DNA of 15,660 nt from Acidobacteriota bacterium (GTDB taxonomy: Bacteria > Actinomycetota > Acidimicrobiia > Spongiisociales > UBA5794). Both the position numbers and the translations under genes were made by a program. The DNA is taken from the NCBI GenBank assembly GCA_022574065.1, contig JACZST010000015.1:1-15660 (forward strand). The letters run 5' to 3'. A model generated the notes under the pieces. It saw only the letters and a list, made by a program, of their open reading frames with translations. It made no database searches and was not told the DNA's origin. Shown here piece by piece: positions 1 to 6,749 of the stretch (position 1 is its first letter; each line of letters begins with the position of its first letter).

Positions 1-435
1 CGCCATCGCCAGCCACTGGATCGTCCAGATCGCTACCCGGATTCGGTTGAGGGACATCCAGCGCTTCAGAATCGAGCCAAGCTCGGCGGTGTCGGTGATG
101 CCTTCCTTCATTCGCCGATTCAAAGGGAGGATGGCCACGATGGTCAGGGTCGTGGCGGCCACGATGCCGGCCAGGACTACCCAGGGAACCCACATCAAGG
201 GTTCGCCCCACTCGCCTACGATCATGACGATCGCCAGGATGATCATCAGGTTGGTCATGTAGGTGAAGAACCGGGTAGCTGCCTCGACCTGGGGCACGAA
301 ATGGCTGTAGTAGTTGTCCGGAGTGAGCTGATCGGCGGTCGGGAACGAGAACAACACCAGCGACCAGCCCGTGCCGAAGTACATCGAGGTGCAGGCAAAC
401 AGCAGCATGTAGCTTGCGACCAGCAAGGTGCTCAT
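1..435 (-). CDS. DUF1772-like integral membrane protein, partial (C-terminus beyond left edge)
   Basis: Reading the minus strand from ATG at 435 gives 145 codons without a stop, continuing past the window edge. The product has three clear hydrophobic helices (about residues 3-30, 58-75 and 82-104), and a fourth begins near residue 133. After helix 3 comes a charged cytoplasmic-type segment with LPLNRRM, and then RWMSLNRIR. A conserved asparagine/tryptophan/arginine pattern before the last helix is typical of the DUF1772 family, which is why I suggest that family. The ATG overlaps the stop of the upstream decarboxylase-like gene (ATGA, 432..435) and has GGTGGAG at 441..447 with a 5-base spacing, so it is translationally coupled and last of the visible operon genes. 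A biochemical function cannot be given; it could be another small multi-helix family. Confidence 0.8.
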   Translation of the reverse strand, partial: MSTLLVASYMLLFACTSMYFGTGWSLVLFSFPTADQLTPDNYYSHFVPQVEAATRFFTYMTNLMIILAIVMIVGEWGEPLMWVPWVVLAGIVAATTLTIVAILPLNRRMKEGITDTAELGSILKRWMSLNRIRVAIWTIQWLAMA

Positions 436-1316
436 GGCCGCTCCACCCGGTTTGGCGGTTCGAGCCACTCCTCGCCGAGCCCGAGATCGGTGACGCTCTC
501 CAGGCCTTCCTCATCCGTCTGTGGCGGATGGAGGCGGGTGATCATCCACCCCTCGAAGTAGTCGTCGAGGAACCCGTTGATCTTGGGGAGAAAGGCCGTG
601 AACAGCGGCTTCTCCCGCAAATCCAGATCGCGGAGCGGGTCCATACGCGGATGCTCGCCGAGCACGATCCGCGCTCGGGCTCTGCTTCCCAGACCGACAT
701 GCGCCTTCCCCTTGAAGTAGATGTATGACTTCATCAGCAGCCCCCGGAACGTGCAGTAGTTGACTGCTCCGAGGTTGAGCGGAAGGCCCCATCCATGTGG
801 ACGGTCGACATCAACCCGCATGGCGAGCATTCCGTCGAGGTCGTACTGGCTGCTGACCACCTCGTCGGTTACCACGTAGTCGAGGTTCGCCTGGTGCTTC
901 GGCATCCCCCAGATGCCCTTGCCGCCCTTGACAGAGATCTCGGTGCTCACCGGGAGGTCGACAACCAACTGACCGGTGCCGTACACCTTCCCGAAGAGTC
1001 CAGGCAGCAGAGGAGGTGCCGGACGGCGCCCGTGGGTGCAGGCGATCGCGATGCTGAACTCGATGTACCGCCCGATGTCGGTCCGGCGATAGTCGACCAC
1101 CGTGATCACGAGCAGCCCTCGCCGCGGGGTGATTCGAAGCGGGTGGATCTCGTTGCCGGGCATCAGGGCGCGGGCGGCCCTGGCGTCGATGGTGAATGCG
1201 GCCATGAAGGCGGAGTTGTCGATCGAGTTGACGGGTAGCTCGAACGGGATTCCATCGACCCTGGCGAATCGGCCGGTGAGGCGCCGCTGGCGGCGCATGC
1301 CCTTCAACCGTCTCAT
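432..1316 (-). CDS. Acetoacetate decarboxylase (ADC)-family protein
   Basis: The product is 294 residues. Its central motif at residues 131-143 (GGKGIWGMPKHQA) resembles the active-site strand of acetoacetate decarboxylase, where a proline-lysine supplies the Schiff-base lysine; Lys140 is the candidate here. The flanking strands (RYIEFSIAIAC at 83-93, LLVITVVDY at 68-76) also fit the ADC beta-barrel. The family includes true decarboxylases and aldolase/dehydratase-like relatives, so the reaction and substrate are not settled. The ATG at 1316 is chosen because it forms an ATGA overlap with the stop of the upstream hydrolase and has GGAGGAG at 1325..1331 with an 8-base spacing. The open frame continues 55 codons further upstream, but that part lies wholly inside the hydrolase gene and has no protein-like composition. 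It is the fifth gene of the operon and is probably cytoplasmic. Confidence 0.85.
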   Translation of the reverse strand: MRRLKGMRRQRRLTGRFARVDGIPFELPVNSIDNSAFMAAFTIDARAARALMPGNEIHPLRITPRRGLLVITVVDYRRTDIGRYIEFSIAIACTHGRRPAPPLLPGLFGKVYGTGQLVVDLPVSTEISVKGGKGIWGMPKHQANLDYVVTDEVVSSQYDLDGMLAMRVDVDRPHGWGLPLNLGAVNYCTFRGLLMKSYIYFKGKAHVGLGSRARARIVLGEHPRMDPLRDLDLREKPLFTAFLPKINGFLDDYFEGWMITRLHPPQTDEEGLESVTDLGLGEEWLEPPNRVERP

Positions 1317-2350
1317 CGCTCCAGCTCCTCCAAGATGATGGGAAACACGTCGTGCGCCGCCCTGGCCCCCATGAATATGTCGAGATGTCCGTACTTGGGA
1401 ATCGTGTGCAACACGTGCTTCCCCGGTCGGTGCGTGTTGGCGAACTCGAAGCTGAGCCGCTGACTCTCTGGTAGGAAACACAGATTGTCCTCTCCGGCGA
1501 GGAACACGAATCGGGCGTCGGTTTGCGGCGGCCGGGCCGTGAAGTCACGGGGGAGGCCGGTCGTGTCGTCGACCGAGACGAGATGGCCGCGTTGGACACA
1601 CCTGGCCATCTGGTCGAAGAAGGTCATCGGAACCTCTGCGAACTCCCGGCGCACCCACTCATGGGTCTCCTCGTTCAGGTTCTCATGCGACCACAGGGCG
1701 GGGAATCCGGTGCCATAGGTGAAACTCACCCACTTGCACACGTTGTTGTCGCACTCATGGTGGGTGAGCCGCACTACTCCGTTGAGAGTTTTCTGCAGCC
1801 ACCCGGTGGCGTGATCGCCCCACTGCGGGCTGGTGTAGTCGGTGAGTCGGGCGACGAGCGGAGAGACGTAGCGCAGTTTCACCTTCGACAGATCGGGGAC
1901 GACAGGGTGGAGCGACACCGCGTTGGTGACGATGGTGGTGACCTCAGGCACCAGCCCGGCGACGGCCGACATGGCGAAGCTCGTCGATCCTTGGCAGTGG
2001 ATGATCGCTTGCATGGTCTCGGCTCCGGTCTCGGCAAGCACCTTCTCGACTGCGGCGGGATGGTCGTACGCCGCAGCCTGGTCGAGCGTCCAGCGGTTCG
2101 GCGCCACGTCGATGCTGGCCCGCCAGTTCTCGAGCCACACGTCGTAGCCCTCGGCGACGAGCACGTCGACCACGTTGGTCGCCACCGGTGCGCGGAAGAT
2201 GTTGGCCCGGACGCCGGCACCATGGACGAGCATGATCGGCCCGCGGGTGGGTGGGGATGGCGACTCGACGTGGACGAGGTTGAGCGCCATCCCGTCGCGG
2301 GCGGTAAACGGGACGATGGTGTCGGACGACTTAACCGGGGCTGGTGCCAT
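1313..2350 (-). CDS. Alpha/beta hydrolase with cysteine nucleophile
   Basis: The product is 345 residues with the alpha/beta-hydrolase layout: oxyanion strand LVHGAG (41-46), nucleophile elbow IHCQGST (117-123), acid strand LAGEDN (284-289) and late histidine YGHLD (320-324). The apparent triad is Cys119, Asp288 and His322. The elbow carries Cys where most esterases have Ser, as known for PHA synthases and dienelactone hydrolases. From memory, a similar hydrolase is fused to cholesterol-oxidase-like GMC proteins in some bacteria, and a GMC gene lies three genes upstream here. The ATG at 2350 has AAGGA seven bases upstream and overlaps the end of the metallophosphoesterase gene by 20 bases. 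No signal peptide is visible. It may be an esterase, thioesterase or acyltransferase; the substrate is unknown. Confidence 0.9.
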   Translation of the reverse strand: MAPAPVKSSDTIVPFTARDGMALNLVHVESPSPPTRGPIMLVHGAGVRANIFRAPVATNVVDVLVAEGYDVWLENWRASIDVAPNRWTLDQAAAYDHPAAVEKVLAETGAETMQAIIHCQGSTSFAMSAVAGLVPEVTTIVTNAVSLHPVVPDLSKVKLRYVSPLVARLTDYTSPQWGDHATGWLQKTLNGVVRLTHHECDNNVCKWVSFTYGTGFPALWSHENLNEETHEWVRREFAEVPMTFFDQMARCVQRGHLVSVDDTTGLPRDFTARPPQTDARFVFLAGEDNLCFLPESQRLSFEFANTHRPGKHVLHTIPKYGHLDIFMGARAAHDVFPIILEELER

Positions 2351-4250
2351 TGGGTGTCCTTGGAACGACGATCGAGTCGATCAGGGTCGCGGTGGCGGCT
2401 TGCCCGGATACCTCAGGGTGGCCGTCCGCATCCCACGACAGCCGGCGGCGCCGCACCTTTTGGAGACCGAGGGCGTACACGTGGAGGTCACCGCCCTCGT
2501 CGATGCGGAAGCGGAGGAAGTTCTTGTACCCCTTCCACCTGATCCCGATGAAGAGCTCGTTCAGGTTCCTGCCAAACGCTGCGGCGAAGATCAGATACAA
2601 GGTGAACACCAGGGTGCTCAACACGGCGCCGAGGACGAACGCCACCAGGAAGAACACAACGGCTCGAAATCCCCAGGGTCCCGCGTGACCCCCTGCCCAA
2701 AAGGCCACCATCGTGGTGAACAGCGCCGCGATCATGTGACCCGCGGTGTGGACCACGCCAAAAGCGATACCGGCTGACCGCCCGCCCTTGTGGCCCTTGT
2801 TCGCAAAGGTGGTAGCAGCGACCAGCAGCAACAGGATCAGCACGTAGAACGGCACGAACGTAAAGGCCTCGCCGAGCACCTCGGTGACGACACGGCCGAA
2901 TCCATCCCCACCGACACGGTCGATGACATCCACGAGTCCGGTTGCGGAACCCTCGTCGGCAGCGATCCTCAGCAGGTACGCGATAAGGAGGTAGAAGACC
3001 CCAAGCGTTGCTACCAGGCTCCAGGTCTGAGGCAGTCGCCACAGGGATGTCCAGTGGAGCCGGCGGGAGTCGGCGGCGCTGGGAAAAACCGTAGCCAGGG
3101 TGTAGTCGGTCGGGTCGGCACGACGAGTTTCCCGAATGCGGAGCCTCTCGGGCAGATCGGTGGTCGCAGACAGGTATGCCCCACCACCGCCGGCGACGAT
3201 CTTCTGGCCGCCATTTGGGACCGGCCCCGCTGCTTCGGACTCTTCATACCGTGCGTAGACATGTTTGTCCCCGGCAACCAACACCCTGGCGTGGGCGCCG
3301 GTGCCCTTCAAGGTGCGGGTGATGAAGTGGCGGAGGTTGTGGTACTCCCGGTCGTCTGCCTCCTCACCGACCGCAGCGCAGTCCAGCCAGGTGGGCTTGG
3401 CCGTGCAGATGATGACGCCGTCGCCGGGCTCGAGCAGGTTCCGGGCCTCGAGGAAATACGCCATCTGCGGTCTGTCGATGCGGGTCTCGAAGGCGGTGTC
3501 GATCCCCCACAGCCACCAGCGGTGAGGCAGCTTGATGGAGAAATAGGTCCGGTATTGCCGCGTCCTCCATGCTCCGATCCACTGCTCGGTACAGAACTGC
3601 TTGATGAACGATGACAGCCCGTCGTACCAGTCGTGGTTGCCTGGGATGGCATAGAGCGTGAGCTGACCCTCCTCCTTTTGGCATTCCTCGAGCGTGGGGC
3701 TTGCGCACAGGTATTGCAATGCGGTCTCGTACGGGCCGACGGTGCGGTTGCGGTAAGCCTCGTCGCTCGGCGTCGGGTACACCTCGTCTCCACCCATGAT
3801 GAGGATGCGCCCGCGGGGCAGCACCTCGCCTTCGATCGCCAACCCATCCCGAGCCAGGCATTCGGCGACGGCGTAGGTTGCGTCGAAGCCGTCCCCGAGG
3901 TCGGCGACGTAGTCGAACCAGAAGTCGGTGTCCGTCGCCGACGATGTCCCTTCGAGGGTCCTGAAGCCGGTGTCGGCCGAAGTCTCGTCGAAGATCATGA
4001 AGTCAGCATCCGGCTGCGAGGATGCCCCGGCACGAAAGCCTGTCGTCATGTCACTTCTGGCAGGATCTGCGTGGGGCGTCAGCAGCGCCAGGGTCTCACG
4101 ACGGTCCGCATAGTCCCCGAACGTCTTCGAGATCGCGGCGCGTACCCCTGCAGCCAACAGCTCGCGGGGCGCCAACCAGTGAACGGCCTGCGCCGCGGTG
4201 TATCGATCCTCGCCTGGCCACGGTCGCCGGAGCTTGTGCAGCTCGGTCAC
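2331..4250 (-). CDS. Metallophosphoesterase with C-terminal four-helix membrane domain
   Basis: The product is 639 residues. The calcineurin-like metallophosphoesterase part (about 105-365) contains DYVADLGD (113-120), MGGDEVYP (152-159), the signature GNHDWYDG (204-211), and a late metal-binding motif AGDKHVYARY (326-335). The usual first motif D-x-H is not seen as such; FDYVADLGDG stands in that place. The C-terminal part has four hydrophobic helices (about 410-429, 463-483, 494-519 and 528-558) followed by a basic tail (571-603), so the catalytic domain is probably tethered to the membrane. There is no N-terminal signal peptide, which suggests a cytoplasmic active site. GTG at 4250 is chosen because it forms a GTGA overlap with the upstream gene and has AGGAAGG just before it. 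The 147 codons open further upstream overlap that gene and look like noise. The substrate (phospholipid, nucleotide or phosphoprotein) is unknown. Confidence 0.9.
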   Translation of the reverse strand: MTELHKLRRPWPGEDRYTAAQAVHWLAPRELLAAGVRAAISKTFGDYADRRETLALLTPHADPARSDMTTGFRAGASSQPDADFMIFDETSADTGFRTLEGTSSATDTDFWFDYVADLGDGFDATYAVAECLARDGLAIEGEVLPRGRILIMGGDEVYPTPSDEAYRNRTVGPYETALQYLCASPTLEECQKEEGQLTLYAIPGNHDWYDGLSSFIKQFCTEQWIGAWRTRQYRTYFSIKLPHRWWLWGIDTAFETRIDRPQMAYFLEARNLLEPGDGVIICTAKPTWLDCAAVGEEADDREYHNLRHFITRTLKGTGAHARVLVAGDKHVYARYEESEAAGPVPNGGQKIVAGGGGAYLSATTDLPERLRIRETRRADPTDYTLATVFPSAADSRRLHWTSLWRLPQTWSLVATLGVFYLLIAYLLRIAADEGSATGLVDVIDRVGGDGFGRVVTEVLGEAFTFVPFYVLILLLLVAATTFANKGHKGGRSAGIAFGVVHTAGHMIAALFTTMVAFWAGGHAGPWGFRAVVFFLVAFVLGAVLSTLVFTLYLIFAAAFGRNLNELFIGIRWKGYKNFLRFRIDEGGDLHVYALGLQKVRRRRLSWDADGHPEVSGQAATATLIDSIVVPRTPNGTSPG

Positions 4251-4882
4251 GGGCCTTCCTCTTCGGTGGGGGCTGCTATGTAGACCTCGAAGAGGCGGCC
4301 TCCAAAGAGTCCAAGGAACATCAGGAACCCGCGGGCCTTGGCGCGTAGCGACGGTCCCGAGGCCCGGAATGTCGTGACTTGTTTGGCAAAATCGCGCTTC
4401 AAGATCCGGAGCACGCCTGCGGCCACGACCGCTGCCATTTCCTCGTTCTCGGCGGTCACGTGACCCTGCAGCACACGGCTGTACAGGGTCGATGTGTCGG
4501 TCCAGACATCGAAGCCCTTGTGGTCCTCGACCTTCTTGACGCCAACGAAGGTGAGCGGGTTGCCAACCCCGTCGGTGAAGAACAGTCTGTACCGCATCTC
4601 GCGTTGACGCGGAGTGTCGCCGGCGACGAACAGGTTGAACACACCCTGCGAAACCGGCAGCCGGCCGCCGAGCTGATCGCACTCGATCCACCCTCGGGCG
4701 GTCGCCTCGTGCTCCGGCTCGTGGTAGAAGCGATCGATGTCGCTGGTCTCGATGGTCAGGTGGAACATGAAGGACGTACGGTCGGCGGCCCCGGCGTCCC
4801 GGCCCTCTTCGGGATCGTCGATGCCGAAAGCGACATGACCCTTCATCTCCTCGGTGAACCGGATCCGGGTCTCGCCGCTCAC
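4247..4882 (-). CDS. Conserved protein of a GMC-oxidase-associated domain family
   Basis: The product is 211 residues with no transmembrane segment and no recognisable catalytic motif. It begins with RIRFTEEMKGHVAFG (6-20), a phrase I associate with a domain that follows the GMC domain in long, multi-domain cholesterol-oxidase-like proteins. That link is from memory and was not searched. The middle (38-140) alternates short strands (FMFHLTIE, GVFNLFVAG, RYRLFFTDG, LTFVGVKKV), suggesting a beta-barrel, and 143-190 looks helical. The start is GTG at 4882, which overlaps the GMC stop as GTGA; no strong ribosome site precedes it, so translation is probably coupled to the GMC gene. The likely role is as a partner or lid subunit of the GMC enzyme, which is inference. 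Confidence 0.8.
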   Translation of the reverse strand: MSGETRIRFTEEMKGHVAFGIDDPEEGRDAGAADRTSFMFHLTIETSDIDRFYHEPEHEATARGWIECDQLGGRLPVSQGVFNLFVAGDTPRQREMRYRLFFTDGVGNPLTFVGVKKVEDHKGFDVWTDTSTLYSRVLQGHVTAENEEMAAVVAAGVLRILKRDFAKQVTTFRASGPSLRAKARGFLMFLGLFGGRLFEVYIAAPTEEEGP

Positions 4883-6585
4883 GCGCGACCGGCCGACGCG
4901 TGTTCGATTGCGTGGTCCATGGCCCGGTCGGCGAAGGCCGCGATCGTCAACGCCGGGTTGGCCCCAACCGGGCCTGGCATTGCAGATCCGTCGACAACGT
5001 AGAGCTCGGGATAGCCGAACATCTCGCCGTAGGCGTCGACGACCCCATCGGCTGGGTTGTCCGCCATGGGGGCACCGCCGAGTGGGTGGACGCTGATCAC
5101 GCGGTCGAGGTAACTCAGCAGATTCGGCTGGAAGCTACCGCCGAGGTATTCGGTGATGTCTCTCATCGTCTGCTCGACCCTGTCGAAGAACGGCTGCGAC
5201 GATTCGGTGGTCCAGTCGACGTCCAGCCTGCCGTCGTTGAGACGCATGTTTCCGTCTGGGACATCCCGGCCCATACCGAGCAGCGGCAACGACGATACCG
5301 AAAGCTCCGCTCCACCGAGGGCTTCCGATATGGCGGCTCCCCAATCGCTCCTGGGATCGTTGGTGAGCTTCGCCAGCAGTCGCTTCACCGCGAACCGCAG
5401 CACCCGGGAGGCGCGGCTCCCCGCCTGGGTCATCTCGACGAGCCAACCGGCAAACTCGGGGAACCCGGCATCCTCGATATAGAAACCGCGGCCTTGGCCA
5501 TCGGGATCGGAGCCATCCGGGATGCGTATCGCGCTGGTGATCACCGGGCCTTCTGCTCCGTTGAGGCGGCGGGGGCGTTCATGACCGGGCCGGCCGGTCT
5601 TTGTCTCCACCATCAAGCCGAGCAGGTCCCCGTTGCCACAGAACCGGGTGCCGAGGGCTCGACTGATGGAGGGGAAGGCGCTCCGATTCCGTAGCAGCAG
5701 ATAGGTGGAGCCGAAGGTACCGGCGCCGAGGACCAGCCGGTCGCAGGTCACGGTAACCAGCGGGAGCTGCTTCGTCTCGGTGTGGCGGCCCTCGTTCATC
5801 GGATCGTGCTCGACGTACTGGACAACGTACCCGCCGTTCTCGCCGGGCCGGATCACCCGCACCTCACAGCGGGTCCGGATCGTGGCGCCCTCGTGCTTGG
5901 CGGCGGAGAGATAGTTGTGGTCCAGGGTGTTCTTGGCGCCGTAGTTGCAGCCGATGTCGCACTCGCCACACAGGCGACACGTTTGGCGGGGAAGACCGTG
6001 CAGGTTGGGAAACTCGCGATCGGCGAGCGGCTCCCCGGGGACAGGAGGACGATCCTTGTTGTGGAACGTCACCGCGAGCGGCGGCAGCTGCCATTCCAGA
6101 CCGAGCCCATCCGCGGCGTCGCGCATGGCTTTCGTCTTGGCGATGCCATAGCCGTCGCTCTCGAACGGAAACCGCTGAGCGTTCAACATGGTCTCGACGT
6201 TGTCGTAGTGGGGATCCAGATCGGCTCGGCTGATCGGCCACGTTTCGTACCCGCCATCGAACGGATCGTGGTGGACGAACCAATGCTCGTCCTTCCTGAG
6301 GAGGACGTTGGCGTAGATGAGCGAGCCGCCACCGAGCCCGGAAGAGACCACTGCCTCGAGCCCTCGGAACGACCAAATGTTGAACATCCCATGGAGACCA
6401 GCGCTTGGGTCCCAGAAGTTGCGGCCCAAGTCTGCAGGGTTTCTCGGAAAGGAACCCGGCGGATACGCCTTGCCGCGCTCGAGCACAACCACGGAGAGGC
6501 CGGCTTCTGCCAACCGGTAGCCGGAGACGGCACCGCCGAACCCGGAACCGATGACAACCGCGTCAAAGTGCTCGAGACCGGTCAC
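4879..6585 (-). CDS. GMC-family FAD oxidoreductase (cholesterol-oxidase-like)
   Basis: The product is 568 residues, about the length of bacterial ChoD-type GMC proteins. The N-terminal FAD-binding Rossmann motif is VIGSGFGGAVSGYRLAEAG (11-29), with the ribose-binding acid in VVVLERG (32-38). The GMC substrate/FAD strand SSGLGGGSLIYANV spans 81-94. The C-terminal catalytic block has His500 in ISVHPLGGAP (497-506), followed by LYVVDGSAMPGPVGANP (528-544). A cluster of four cysteines (203, 206, 209, 213; CRLCGECDIGC) resembles an iron-sulfur or zinc site. It probably oxidises an alcohol, possibly a 3-hydroxysteroid, with electrons passing to oxygen or an acceptor; the substrate is inferred only from family. 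GTG at 6585 has GGAGG seven bases upstream. It is the first gene of the six-gene operon. There is no signal peptide. Confidence 0.92.
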   Translation of the reverse strand: MTGLEHFDAVVIGSGFGGAVSGYRLAEAGLSVVVLERGKAYPPGSFPRNPADLGRNFWDPSAGLHGMFNIWSFRGLEAVVSSGLGGGSLIYANVLLRKDEHWFVHHDPFDGGYETWPISRADLDPHYDNVETMLNAQRFPFESDGYGIAKTKAMRDAADGLGLEWQLPPLAVTFHNKDRPPVPGEPLADREFPNLHGLPRQTCRLCGECDIGCNYGAKNTLDHNYLSAAKHEGATIRTRCEVRVIRPGENGGYVVQYVEHDPMNEGRHTETKQLPLVTVTCDRLVLGAGTFGSTYLLLRNRSAFPSISRALGTRFCGNGDLLGLMVETKTGRPGHERPRRLNGAEGPVITSAIRIPDGSDPDGQGRGFYIEDAGFPEFAGWLVEMTQAGSRASRVLRFAVKRLLAKLTNDPRSDWGAAISEALGGAELSVSSLPLLGMGRDVPDGNMRLNDGRLDVDWTTESSQPFFDRVEQTMRDITEYLGGSFQPNLLSYLDRVISVHPLGGAPMADNPADGVVDAYGEMFGYPELYVVDGSAMPGPVGANPALTIAAFADRAMDHAIEHASAGRA

Positions 6586-6745
6586 TGCGGGTCCTCCGTC
6601 CCCCCTCGCCTGACACTAGCCAGCGGGCCCTAATGCGTGCGAACGCAGCAGAATCAGCGTAGGGTTCTGCCTGCAGGGGCGGGTACGACGGCGGCCCGCG
6701 GTGGGGTTATCGAGCGATGAGGGATGCCATGATTCCCTGCCTTTC
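6586..6745. promoter_or_regulatory. Divergent promoter region between GMC operon and CHAT-protease operon
   Basis: This 160-base non-coding stretch lies between two divergent operons, so it should hold both promoters. I cannot identify convincing -35/-10 boxes. It contains a small hairpin, TGCGT-GCGA-ACGCA at 6634..6647, and a CCTGCAGG palindrome near 6669, neither strong enough to assign a function. A six-codon open frame (6729..6749) lies at its right end and overlaps the CHAT start. Confidence 0.5.
6593..6597 (-). promoter_or_regulatory. Ribosome binding site of the GMC oxidoreductase
   Basis: GGAGG on the minus strand lies seven bases before the GTG at 6585. It supports the GTG start and marks the beginning of the operon. 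No other good site lies in this 160-base divergent region on the minus strand. Confidence 0.75.
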
Positions 6746-6749
6746 ATGA
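6729..6749 (+). CDS. Possible six-codon leader peptide overlapping the CHAT start
   Basis: ATG at 6729 opens a frame encoding MIPCLS with its TGA at 6747..6749, overlapping the CHAT ATG (6746..6748) as ATGA. TGAGGGA at 6718..6724 is placed to serve this mini-frame, while the CHAT ATG itself has no well-spaced ribosome site. The arrangement suggests translational coupling of CHAT to the leader. Chance is possible because the frame is so short. Confidence 0.3.
   Translation: MIPCLS

Noticed and set aside
1317..1481. Upstream extension of the ADC-like gene by 55 codons
   Set aside because: It lies wholly inside the hydrolase gene in another frame, has noise-like composition, and the ATG at 1316 has a good ribosome site and ATGA overlap.
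1523..2542. Plus-strand 339-codon open frame opposite the hydrolase
   Set aside because: It is an Arg/Gly/His-rich shadow of a gene with clear family motifs on the other strand.
4251..4691. Upstream extension of the metallophosphoesterase by 147 codons
   Set aside because: It overlaps the conserved 211-residue gene, is arginine-rich in the way antisense or shifted frames of GC-rich genes are, and GTG 4250 has a clear ribosome site.
6634..6647. Small hairpin with GCGA loop in the divergent region
   Set aside because: The stem is only five base pairs, with no T-run and no match to a known riboswitch or RNA that I can recognise.
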